From Caulobacter sp. BP25 (GTDB lineage Bacteria > Pseudomonadota > Alphaproteobacteria > Caulobacterales > Caulobacteraceae): a stretch of DNA of 64,000 nt. The first letter of the stretch is position 1, and the number at the start of each line of letters is the position of its first letter. The notes beneath the pieces were generated by a model. The model had not been told where the DNA came from, ran no database searches, and saw only the letters and a list, made by a program, of their open reading frames with translations. The translations under genes were made by a program, and so were the position numbers. Shown here piece by piece: positions 1 through 7,585 of the stretch. The DNA lies in assembly GCF_002737755.1 (NCBI RefSeq), contig NZ_PEGH01000018.1, positions 709,086 through 773,085 on the forward strand, in the 5' to 3' direction.

Positions 1-188
1 AGGCCCTGGATTTCCAGCGCGATCATCGCTTCGCGCACGGTGGGGCGGCTGACCTTGTAGTCCTCGGCTAGGTCCCGCTCGGAGGGCAGGCGCTGGCCCG
101 GCTTGTGGACGCCGTCGCGGATCGACTCGGCGATCGCGCCGGCCACCTGCTGATAGAGCTTGCGGGGTTCCGCCGTCGAAGTGGTCAT
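1..188 (-). CDS. GntR-family transcriptional regulator (FadR/UxuR type), N-terminal part
   Basis: Only the first 62 codons are inside the window; the gene continues beyond base 1. The translated start (MTTSTAEPRKLYQQVAGAI) is followed by a winged helix-turn-helix with the GntR signatures GQRLPSERDLA and SRPTVREAM. The C-terminal ligand domain is outside, so FadR versus another subfamily is inferred from the HTH and from the neighbour: it is divergent from D-mannonate dehydratase. Regulators of this type commonly repress hexuronate genes and are released by a sugar-acid ligand. A palindrome at 414-434 is a candidate operator. Confidence 0.85.
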   Translation of the reverse strand, partial: MTTSTAEPRKLYQQVAGAIAESIRDGVHKPGQRLPSERDLAEDYKVSRPTVREAMIALEIQG

Positions 189-277
189 GTGTCTTTAAAA
201 TCCCGTCCGTTGCGCGCCGGACACCGCAGACTATTGCATGGAGTGGGGGCGCGCTACCCGACCTTGGTCGAAGGCCC

Positions 278-391
278 TAGAGCGTGACGCCGAAAGTGGG
301 AACCGGTTTCGGCGCGAGCCACGCTCTAAGCGTTTGATTTAGAGCCTTGTTGTCGCGCCAAAACGATTCCGTTTTGACGCGCAAGGCTCTA
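278..391. repeat. Compound two-hairpin intergenic repeat, copy 1
   Basis: Two adjacent inverted repeats: 278-328 (TAGAGCGTG ... CACGCTCTA, with an inner GCCGAAA/TTTCGGC stem) and 340-391 (TAGAGCCTTG ... CAAGGCTCTA). The 17-base core AAAGTGGGAACCGGTTT at 293-309 recurs exactly at 62223-62239, in an element of the same two-hairpin layout. Similar palindromes are common between genes in alphaproteobacterial genomes. Confidence 0.8.
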
Positions 392-413
392 GCGGTTCGT
401 CAGATAAGTCGCT

Positions 414-434
414 AAAACTGGTCAGGCCAATTTT
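414..434. promoter_or_regulatory. Candidate GntR-family operator before mannonate dehydratase
   Basis: A 21-base imperfect palindrome centred on base 424: AAAA, one mismatch, TGGTC / GGCCA, one mismatch, TTTT; 8 of 10 arm positions pair. It ends 25 bases before the manD start and resembles the TNGTNNNACNA form bound by FadR-type GntR proteins. The assignment to the divergent GntR gene is inference. Confidence 0.5.
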
Positions 435-458
435 GCTCATGCTCAACGACTAAGGTCC

Positions 459-1670
459 ATGCTGAAGATTATCGACGCCAAGGTCATCGTCACCTGCCCC
501 GGCCGCAACTTCGTCACCCTCAAGATCACCACCGAGGACGGAATCACCGGCGTCGGCGACGCCACCCTGAACGGCCGCGAACTGTCGGTGGTCAGCTTCC
601 TGCGTGATCACATGATCCCCAGCCTGATCGGCCGCGACGCCCATCAGATCGAGGACATCTGGCAGTTCTTCTATCGCGGCTCGTACTGGCGCGGCGGCCC
701 GGTGGCCATGACCGCCCTGGCGGCCGTCGACATGGCGCTGTGGGACATCAAGGGCAAGGTCGCCGGCCTGCCGGTCTACCAGCTGCTGGGCGGCGCCTGC
801 CGCACGGGCGTGATGGTCTATGGCCACGCCAACGGCGAGACCATCGAGGACACTATCGCCGAGGCCGTCAAGTACAAGGCCATGGGTTACAAGGCCATCC
901 GCCTGCAGACGGGCGTGCCCGGCCTGGCCAGCACCTACGGGGTCTCGGGCGACAAGATGTTCTACGAGCCGGCCGACGGGAACCTGCCGACCGAAAACGT
1001 CTGGTCGACGGCGGCCTATCTGAAACATACGCCCAAGCTATTCGAGAAGGCGCGTGAGGTCCTGGGTTGGGACGTCCACCTGCTGCATGACGTCCACCAC
1101 CGCCTGACCCCGATCGAGGCCGCGCGCCTGGGCAAGGATCTGGAGCCCTATCGCCTGTTCTGGCTGGAGGACTCGGTCCCCGCCGAGAACCAGGCTGGCT
1201 TCCGCCTGATCCGTCAGCACACGACGACGCCGCTGGCCGTCGGCGAGATCTTCGCCCACGTCTGGGACGCCAAGCAGCTGATCGAAGAGCAGCTGATCGA
1301 CTATCTGCGCGCCACCGTGCTGCACGCGGGCGGCATCACCAACCTGAAGAAGATCGCCGCCTTCGCCGACCTGCACCACGTCAAGACCGGCTGTCACGGC
1401 GCCACCGACCTGTCGCCGGTGACCATGGCCGCGGCCCTGCACTTCGACATGTCGATCACCAACTTCGGCCTGCAGGAGTACATGCGCCACACCCCGGAGA
1501 CGGATGCGGTCTTCCCGCACGCCTACACGTTCAATGACGGCATGCTGCATCCGGGCGACAAGCCGGGCCTGGGCGTCGACATCGACGAGGAACTGGCGTC
1601 CAAGTACGAGTACAAGCGCGCCTACCTGCCGGTGAACCGCCTGCAGGACGGCACGATGTTCAACTGGTAG
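459..1670 (+). CDS. manD: D-mannonate dehydratase (enolase superfamily)
   Basis: Converts D-mannonate to 2-keto-3-deoxygluconate in hexuronate catabolism. It is 403 residues, the usual length of the ManD group. Residues match the structurally studied Novosphingobium enzyme with an offset of one: Arg148 and Tyr160, Asp211 and His213 in the HDVHH motif, metal ligands Glu237 (WLEDSVP) and Glu263 (GEIFAH). The C-terminus [15 protein letters not shown] is also characteristic. The ATG at 459 follows a candidate operator, and a strong terminator follows the stop, so the gene is probably monocistronic. Confusion with a RspA-type paralogue is possible, but the active-site set favours a true dehydratase. 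Confidence 0.95.
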   Translation: MLKIIDAKVIVTCPGRNFVTLKITTEDGITGVGDATLNGRELSVVSFLRDHMIPSLIGRDAHQIEDIWQFFYRGSYWRGGPVAMTALAAVDMALWDIKGKVAGLPVYQLLGGACRTGVMVYGHANGETIEDTIAEAVKYKAMGYKAIRLQTGVPGLASTYGVSGDKMFYEPADGNLPTENVWSTAAYLKHTPKLFEKAREVLGWDVHLLHDVHHRLTPIEAARLGKDLEPYRLFWLEDSVPAENQAGFRLIRQHTTTPLAVGEIFAHVWDAKQLIEEQLIDYLRATVLHAGGITNLKKIAAFADLHHVKTGCHGATDLSPVTMAAALHFDMSITNFGLQEYMRHTPETDAVFPHAYTFNDGMLHPGDKPGLGVDIDEELASKYEYKRAYLPVNRLQDGTMFNW

Positions 1671-1691
1671 GGCCTTAAGCCCTGCAGGAAG

Positions 1692-1730
1692 ACGGCCGCC
1701 GGAGGGCTCCTCCGGCGGCCGTTTTTGTTT
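1692..1730 (+). terminator. Rho-independent terminator of manD
   Basis: Perfect 14-bp stem (1692-1705 with 1709-1722), 3-base loop GCT, then TTTTTGTTT on the plus strand. Confidence 0.92.
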
Positions 1731-1749
1731 CGGCTGTCCGCAGCGGGCT

Positions 1750-2139
1750 CTAGGCGGGTCCGACGCTGAACGCGCACAGCTTGTTGCCGTCCAGGTCGCG
1801 GAAATAGGCCGCGTAGAAGGCCTGAGGGCCGTCCTCGCCGCGCACGCCCGGCTTGCCCTCGCACTGGCCGCCCAGGGCCACGGCCTTGTCGTGCAGGGTG
1901 TCGACCTTGGCGCGCTCGTCCACGGCCAGGGCGATCATCGTCCCGTTGCCGAAGGTGGCGGCCTGGCCGTCATAGGGCTTGCCGACGCCGAACATGGGCT
2001 TGCTCCAGTCTAAGCCCCACGCGCAGCCGCCGGTCGGGAACTCCATCAGGCGCTTGACGCCGATGGTTTCGAACAGCGCGTCATAGAAGGCCTTGGATCT
2101 GGCAAGGTCGTTGCTGCCCACCAGGGTGTAACCGATCAT
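1750..2139 (-). CDS. VOC-superfamily (glyoxalase/dioxygenase-fold) protein
   Basis: 129 residues with the betaalphabetabetabeta pattern of the vicinal oxygen chelate fold: N-terminal GYTLVGSNDLARSKAFYDALF and C-terminal YFRDLDGNKLCAF, both typical of PhnB/lactoylglutathione-lyase-like single-domain proteins. Such proteins bind a metal and act on small electrophiles or antibiotics, but the substrate cannot be read from sequence. It faces manD convergently across the terminator and probably has its own promoter in the AT-rich gap on its upstream side. Confidence 0.85.
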   Translation of the reverse strand: MIGYTLVGSNDLARSKAFYDALFETIGVKRLMEFPTGGCAWGLDWSKPMFGVGKPYDGQAATFGNGTMIALAVDERAKVDTLHDKAVALGGQCEGKPGVRGEDGPQAFYAAYFRDLDGNKLCAFSVGPA

Positions 2140-2503
2140 CGAAATCCTCCCCTTTGCGATTTGTCCCGAGGTTGACGAACAGCGGCTGGCGGCGCCAACG
2201 AAAAATCACGCTTTCAATGAAGATAGCGCTGAAGCTTGAGTGGGAAATAATCTTTTGAATCACGAGCTATCCGTAGCGGCGATGCGCATCGGACGTCATG
2301 TATATGTATGATTATATAAGACAAGAATTGGGCTAATGTCGGATTGTCGACTTATAATTCCCGCGTAGGTGGAATTATTTACTCGTGAGTTCGGCTCTTT
2401 TCTGCTAGCTTGGGCTCATTGCTAGCACGTCCCGTCGAGCGCTGGTGACTGAGAGACGAGGCTTAAAAGGCCTTCGCTCCCGCTCGAACGGCTGGAGCTA
2501 TGA
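2140..2503. other. AT-rich intergenic region
   Basis: No convincing gene. The stretch 2290-2400 is much richer in A+T than its surroundings and contains a TATAAT at 2353-2358 with a TTGGGC at 2328-2333 (19-base spacing, so weak). A 7-base direct repeat TGCTAGC occurs near 2402 and 2419. It likely holds the promoters of the two flanking genes. Confidence 0.5.
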
Positions 2504-2761
2504 ATGCCTGCTTATCTGTTCTACCCGCGACGCGCGAACGGCGTGTCGCTGACCTTTATCGCCGAGACCGCCCGGAGCGACGCCCAGGCGATGGAGCTGG
2601 CTGCGGAGATCGCGGCCGACCATGATTGCGTCGGCGTCTTCGTCTGGGAGCCGGCGTCCACCCCAGGAGGGCGGGACCGCTTCGTCGGCGAATTCGCCGG
2701 CCTGGGAGAAGAGTCGCGCGCCGAGATGTCCGGTGAGCCTGGAGCCTCCGCCACGGCTTAA
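2504..2761 (+). CDS. Small hypothetical protein (85 aa)
   Basis: Starts MPAYLFYPRRANGVSLTFIA and runs 85 residues, acidic overall, with no signal peptide or membrane segment. The middle (AMELAAEIAADHDCVGVFVWEP) reads as an alpha-beta unit of a small cytoplasmic protein, and codon use matches neighbouring genes. The product was not recognised. It lies upstream of the xylose-type operator but is probably a separate unit, since about 175 bases and an operator follow it. Confidence 0.55.
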   Translation: MPAYLFYPRRANGVSLTFIAETARSDAQAMELAAEIAADHDCVGVFVWEPASTPGGRDRFVGEFAGLGEESRAEMSGEPGASATA

Positions 2762-2872
2762 GCGTTGCCGCGAGACTTTGCCTCGGCCAAGGCTCTGAAG
2801 GCGGGCCGCGCCAGCGGAGAGAGGGGGTCCAGATCTACGACCTCGACAGGCTGGACGCCGATAATCTTAGAC

Positions 2873-2884
2873 GGTAGCGCTACC
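2873..2884. promoter_or_regulatory. Xylose-type LacI-family operator
   Basis: Perfect palindrome GGTAGCGCTACC, flanked as CGGTAGCGCTACCA, 53 bases before the start of the MFS transporter. It is the palindrome type described for the xylose repressor XylR of Caulobacter. A related site, TGGGAGCGCTAACA, lies before the semialdehyde dehydrogenase gene at 40697-40710. Confidence 0.7.
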
Positions 2885-2936
2885 AAAAGGGGTGAGCGCG
2901 TCGGCATGAACGCGCGCCCGATGGGGAAACGCCGCC

Positions 2937-4232
2937 TTGCCCAAGCTGTCCTTTCCGAAACTTCGGGCCCTGCGCTGGTGGATCATCGGCCTGGTCATGC
3001 TGGGCGCGATCATCAACTACCTGACGCGCTCGACCATGGGCGTGGCCGCCCCCACGGTGCTGAAGGACCTGGGCATCTCGATCACGGAATATTCCTGGAT
3101 CACCGGCGCCTTTCAGCTTGGGATCATGATGCAACCGGTGTGCGGCTATGTGCTGGACACCCTGGGGCTGCGCACGGGCTTTGCGGTGTTCGCCGCGTCC
3201 TGGTCCTTGTTCGCCATGGCCCACGGCCTGGCCTCCAACTGGCAGAGCTTCGCGGTCCTGCGCGGGCTTCTGGGGTTCGCCGAGGGCTCGGCCCAGCCGG
3301 CGGGCATGAAGACGGTCGCCACCTGGTTCCCGGCCAAGGAGCGCGGCTTCGCGGGCGGGGTGTTCAATATCGGCGCCTCGGTCGGCTCGATGCTGGCGCC
3401 GCCACTGGTGGTGTGGGCGGTGCTGACCTGGAACTGGCGCGCGGCCTTCGTGCTGACCGGGGCTCTGGGCCTGGTGTGGCTGGTGCTGTGGCTGCTGCTC
3501 TACCGCTCGCCCGACCAGCACCCGTCGATGACGCCGGACGAGCGCGCGCGCATCGCCGCTGGCCAGGAAACGCACCTGGCCGAGGCCGGGGCCAAGCCGT
3601 CGGTGATCTCCATCCTCAAGCAGCGCAAGTTCTGGGGCATCGCCCTGCCGCGCTTCCTGGCCGATCCCACCTGGGGGACCCTGTCGTTCTGGGCGCCGCT
3701 CTATTTGACCCAGACCCGAGGCTTCGATCTCAAGCAGATCGCCATGTTCGCCTGGCTGCCGTTCGTGGCCGCCGACCTTGGCTGCCTGTTTGGGCCCACG
3801 GTCGCGAGCTTCCTGCAGGCGCGCGGCGTGTCGCTGATCAACGCCCGCCGCTGGGCCGTCACCCTGGGGGCGGCGATGATGACCGGCATGATCTTTGTCG
3901 GTCGGGTCGAGAGCCCCTACGCCGCCATCGCCCTGCTGTGCCTGGGCGGCTTCGCCCACCAGACCCTGTCGGTGACCGTGATCACCATGGCCTCGGACCT
4001 CTTCCGCCGCGATGAGGTCGCCACCGTCGCGGGCCTGGCCGGCATGATGGGCAATCTGGGCGTCTTGCTGTTCTCGCTGCTGATCGGCGGCCTGGTGGCC
4101 AAGATCGGCTATGATCCGTTCTTCGTCGCCCTGGGCGTGCTCGACATTCTCGGCGCCATCATCCTGTGGACCTTCGTCAAGGATCGTATCGCGCCCAAGG
4201 CCGAGCCGGTCAGCCAGACCCCCAATCCGTGA
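2937..4232 (+). CDS. MFS transporter, anion:cation symporter (ExuT-like) family
   Basis: 431 residues with about 12 membrane helices. The N-terminal part (MLGAIINYLTRSTMGVAAP) and the loop FPAKERGFAGG are typical of the hexuronate/phthalate branch of the ACS family. It probably imports a sugar acid or a short xylan-derived compound. An in-frame stop at 2907 leaves TTG at 2937 as the first start codon, with GGGGA about 9 bases upstream. Its TGA overlaps the GTG of the GH43 gene, so the two are translationally coupled, and the operator at 2873-2884 suggests xylose control. The substrate is inferred. Confidence 0.85.
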   Translation: MPKLSFPKLRALRWWIIGLVMLGAIINYLTRSTMGVAAPTVLKDLGISITEYSWITGAFQLGIMMQPVCGYVLDTLGLRTGFAVFAASWSLFAMAHGLASNWQSFAVLRGLLGFAEGSAQPAGMKTVATWFPAKERGFAGGVFNIGASVGSMLAPPLVVWAVLTWNWRAAFVLTGALGLVWLVLWLLLYRSPDQHPSMTPDERARIAAGQETHLAEAGAKPSVISILKQRKFWGIALPRFLADPTWGTLSFWAPLYLTQTRGFDLKQIAMFAWLPFVAADLGCLFGPTVASFLQARGVSLINARRWAVTLGAAMMTGMIFVGRVESPYAAIALLCLGGFAHQTLSVTVITMASDLFRRDEVATVAGLAGMMGNLGVLLFSLLIGGLVAKIGYDPFFVALGVLDILGAIILWTFVKDRIAPKAEPVSQTPNP

Positions 4233-5872
4233 GCTTGCCTGTGATCCGCAATCCTATCCTGCGCGGCTTCAACCCCGATCCCTCGATCGTGCGGGTGGGG
4301 GACGACTACTACATCGCCGTCTCGACCTTCGAGTGGTTCCCCGGCGTGCAGATCCACCACTCGCGCGACCTGAAAAACTGGCGGCTACTGAGCCGGCCGC
4401 TGCAGCGCGCCAGTCAGCTGAACATGCTGGGCGACCCGGACGGCTGCGGGCTCTGGGCGCCGTGCCTGTCCTATGCCGACGGGCGGTTCTGGCTGATCTA
4501 CACCGACGTCAAGCGCTATGGCCGCACGACCGTTGGCGGGGCTTCGGGCGCCAGCTTGCGCGACTTCCACAACTACGGGGTCACCTGCGAGACGATCGAC
4601 GGCGAATGGTCCGAGCCGATCCACCTGAACAGCTCGGGCTTTGACCCCTCGCTGTTTCACGACGACGACGGCCGCAAGTGGCTGCTCAACCAACTATGGG
4701 ACCACCGGCCGGGCCAGAACCGCTTTGCCGGCATCGTGTTGCAAGAGTTCTCGCCCGCGCAGGGCCGCCTGGTGGGCGAGCGCAAGGTGATCTTCGAGGG
4801 CGCCTCGATCGGCCTGACCGAGGCCCCGCACCTCTACAAGCGCGACGGCTGGTACTATCTGATCACGGCCGAGGGCGGCACGGGCTTTGGCCACGCGGTG
4901 ACCATGGCCCGCTCGCGGACCATCGACGGTCCCTATGAGCTGCACCCCGATACCTACCTACTGACCTCGCGGGATCGCCCGCACGCGCCGCTGCAACGCG
5001 CCGGCCACGCCGACCTGGTCGATACCGCCGACGGCGAGACCTACGCGGTCTATCTGGTGGGCCGTCCGATCCCCAACCGGGGCCGCTGCACCCTGGGCCG
5101 CGAGACGGCGATCCAGAAGCTGGTCTGGGGCCAGGATGGCTGGCCGCGCACCCTGGACGGCTCAGGCGATCCGACGCTGGAGACGCCCGCCCCGAACCTG
5201 CCCGAGCACGCCTGGCCCGCCGCGCCCGTTCGCGAGGACTTCGACGCGCCGACCCTGCCGATCGACTTCCAGTGGCTGCGCACGCCCTATCCCGACGAGA
5301 TCTTCAGCCTGACCGCCAGGCCGGGGTCCTTGCGCCTGTACGGCCGCGAGACGGTCGGCAGCCTGTTCCGCCAGGCGCTGGTCGCCCGCCGCCAGCAGGC
5401 TCATTGCTATTCGGCCGCCACGACGCTGGACTTCGAGCCCGCCCATTTCCAGCAGGCTGCGGGCCTCATCTGCTACTACAACGGCGCCAAGCTGCACTAT
5501 CTGCACGTCACCCACGACGCGGACATCGGCAAGCACCTGCGGGTCATGACTTGCATACCCGACAGCCCCCAGGCCGACAGCTTCACCGCGCCCATCCCGC
5601 TGGCCGCCGGCCCGGTCGAGTTGCGCGTCGAGGTGGACTTCGAGCGTCTGCGCTTTGGCTTCCGCCAGGGCGGTGGCGGCTGGACCTGGCTGACGGAGGT
5701 GTTCGACGCCTCGATCCTGTCCGACGAAGCCACCGCGCCTGGCGCGCCGAACTTCACCGGCGCCTTCGTCGGCATGGCCTGCCAGGACATGTCGGGGCAG
5801 GGCGCCCCGGCCGACTTCGACTGGTTCGACTACGAGGAACGGGAATATCGGGCTGGGCGTCCGGCCATCTAG
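4229..5872 (+). CDS. Glycoside hydrolase family 43 beta-xylosidase / arabinofuranosidase
   Basis: 547 residues from the overlapping GTG at 4229 (a second GTG at 4241 is possible), the length of two-domain GH43 xylosidases. The N-terminal five-bladed propeller carries the expected acids: Asp17 in NPDPSIV (base), Asp139 in GFDPSLF (pKa modulator) and Glu198 in LTEAPHL (acid). A C-terminal beta-sandwich follows from about residue 345. No signal peptide is visible, so the enzyme should act in the cytoplasm on short xylooligosaccharides brought in by the coupled transporter. Xylosidase is more likely than arabinofuranosidase because of the xylose operator. Confidence 0.9.
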   Translation: MSLPVIRNPILRGFNPDPSIVRVGDDYYIAVSTFEWFPGVQIHHSRDLKNWRLLSRPLQRASQLNMLGDPDGCGLWAPCLSYADGRFWLIYTDVKRYGRTTVGGASGASLRDFHNYGVTCETIDGEWSEPIHLNSSGFDPSLFHDDDGRKWLLNQLWDHRPGQNRFAGIVLQEFSPAQGRLVGERKVIFEGASIGLTEAPHLYKRDGWYYLITAEGGTGFGHAVTMARSRTIDGPYELHPDTYLLTSRDRPHAPLQRAGHADLVDTADGETYAVYLVGRPIPNRGRCTLGRETAIQKLVWGQDGWPRTLDGSGDPTLETPAPNLPEHAWPAAPVREDFDAPTLPIDFQWLRTPYPDEIFSLTARPGSLRLYGRETVGSLFRQALVARRQQAHCYSAATTLDFEPAHFQQAAGLICYYNGAKLHYLHVTHDADIGKHLRVMTCIPDSPQADSFTAPIPLAAGPVELRVEVDFERLRFGFRQGGGGWTWLTEVFDASILSDEATAPGAPNFTGAFVGMACQDMSGQGAPADFDWFDYEEREYRAGRPAI

Positions 5873-5904
5873 CCCCTAGGCTCGGCGATCAGCCGCGCGG
5901 GCAA

Positions 5905-5946
5905 GAAAAAAGCCGGCCGACACATCCAGAGGACGCGCCGGCCGGC
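5905..5946 (-). terminator. Terminator for the minus-strand MFS gene
   Basis: Read on the minus strand: stem GCCGGCCG/CGGCCGGC (5946-5939 with 5919-5912) and about 19-base loop, followed by TTTTTTCTTG. The long loop makes it weaker than the terminator at 1692. Confidence 0.6.
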
Positions 5947-6064
5947 CGAAACAAAAAGGTGTCGGCGCGGTGGGGTGCGCCGAGTGCCAGATCAATTAAC
6001 GAATCTTGGCGGAATGGCAACGCTCCTTGTGGTTGCGTCGCTGCGACAATCCGGCGCGAAACCC

Positions 6065-7375
6065 CTATTTTGCCTGGGTTTTAGGCAGATCTTGCGGTTG
6101 AGTAGCCCCGTGGCCCGTCCTCAATACGCGGAAAGCCACGAAGACGAGGGCGCTGGTCAGGGTCAGGCAGGCCGCCAGGAACAGCATCGGGGCCAGATTG
6201 CTGCCGGTTGAGTCGCGGATGATCGGCACGACGTTCTGGGCGATGAAGCCGCCGAGATTGCCCACGGCGTTGATAGCCGCGATGCCGGCGGCGGCGCGCG
6301 CTCCCTTCAGGAAGCTGGGCGGCAGGCTCCAGAAGCCCGGCTGGCCGGCGAAGATGGCGGGGGCGGCGACGCAGAGCAGGGCGAACTTGGCCCAGGTTCC
6401 GGGAACCACCACGCTGCCCACCAGGGCGACGGCGGCCAGCAGGGGCGGGCCGGCCACGTGCCAGACCGTGAAGCCGCGCTTGGCCGCGTGCTGGGGAACC
6501 CACCACAGGGCGGCGGCCACCAGGATCCACGGGATGATGTTGATCAGGCCGTTGACGGTGTTGGAGACGCCGAACGCCTTGACGATAGTCGGCAGCCAGT
6601 AGCTGAGGCCATAGGCTCCCAGGGGCATGCCGATATAGAGGCCCGCCAGCAGCAGGACACGCGGGTCCAGGATCGCCTTCCAGGCGCCGGCGTGGCCGGT
6701 GTCGTGGCCGACGTCCTCGCTGGCCAGAGTCTTGGCCAGCCAGGCCTTCTGCTCGGGCGCCAGCCAGGGCGCCTGTTCGGGGCCGTTGGGCAGCTTCCAC
6801 AGCACATAGGGGGCCAGCAGGACGGCGGGAGCCCCGGTGACCAGGAACACCCATTGCCAGCCCTCCAGCCCCAGCAGGCCGTGCAGGTCCAGGAGGGCGC
6901 CGCCGATCATCGCCCCCACGGCGTTGGCCAGGGCCGAGGCGATCATGAACAGGCCCACCATCCGGGCGCGGTGCGCGTGCGGGAACCACAGGGTCAGGAC
7001 GTACAGCACGCCCGGGAAGAACCCGGCCTCGGCCACGCCCAGCAGGAACCGCAGGATGTAGAACATCGTCGCGTTCTGGGTGAAGCCCAGCGCCAAGGTG
7101 ACAAGGCCCCAGGTGAACATGATCCGCGCGAACCAGACGCGCGCGCCCACCTTGGCCAGGATCAGGTTGGCCGGCGCCTCGAACAGGAAGTAGCCGATGA
7201 AGAACAGGCTGGCGCCCAGGCCATAGGCGGCCTCGCTCAGCCCCAGGGCCTGCACCATCTCCAGCTTGGCGTAAGAGACATTCTGCCGGTCGATGTAGGC
7301 GATCAGGTACATGACGCAGAACAGCGGCATCAGCCGCGCGGTGATCCGGCGGACGGTCGAGACTTCCAGGCTCAT
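6065..7375 (-). CDS. MFS transporter (ACS family, tartrate/hexuronate type)
   Basis: 436 residues and about 12 membrane helices. MPLFCVMYLIAYIDRQNVSYA in helix 1 and FLLGVAEAGFFPGVLYVLTLWF are hallmarks of the ACS-family subgroup that takes up tartrate, glucarate-like acids and similar anions. It is minus-strand, just downstream of a TonB receptor in the same orientation, so the pair may move a sugar acid across the outer and then the inner membrane. A terminator at 7530-7565 separates them, so they need not be cotranscribed. The substrate is unknown. Confidence 0.88.
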   Translation of the reverse strand: MSLEVSTVRRITARLMPLFCVMYLIAYIDRQNVSYAKLEMVQALGLSEAAYGLGASLFFIGYFLFEAPANLILAKVGARVWFARIMFTWGLVTLALGFTQNATMFYILRFLLGVAEAGFFPGVLYVLTLWFPHAHRARMVGLFMIASALANAVGAMIGGALLDLHGLLGLEGWQWVFLVTGAPAVLLAPYVLWKLPNGPEQAPWLAPEQKAWLAKTLASEDVGHDTGHAGAWKAILDPRVLLLAGLYIGMPLGAYGLSYWLPTIVKAFGVSNTVNGLINIIPWILVAAALWWVPQHAAKRGFTVWHVAGPPLLAAVALVGSVVVPGTWAKFALLCVAAPAIFAGQPGFWSLPPSFLKGARAAAGIAAINAVGNLGGFIAQNVVPIIRDSTGSNLAPMLFLAACLTLTSALVFVAFRVLRTGHGATQPQDLPKTQAK

Positions 7376-7529
7376 GCGATGGCCGCCGTCAGCTTCGCGC
7401 GTGTCGTCATGCCGTCCTCGTCTTTCGTGGGCCCATACGCCTGCCCGGTTAGCGACGTCGGGGAGGCCGCGCCACCCCGACCAAGGTCTAGGGTCGCGGC
7501 GGGCCAGCCTCTCAAAAGCCAGTCTCTCA

Positions 7530-7565
7530 AGAGAAAGGGCGGCCCCGCAATGCGAGGCCGCCCTC
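7530..7565 (-). terminator. Terminator of the TonB receptor gene
   Basis: Read on the minus strand: AGGGCGGCC stem (7564-7556 with 7544-7536), 11-base loop, then TTTCTCTTG, located directly after the receptor stop codon. Confidence 0.7.
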
Positions 7566-7585
7566 CGTCGTCATGGTGACTGAGA

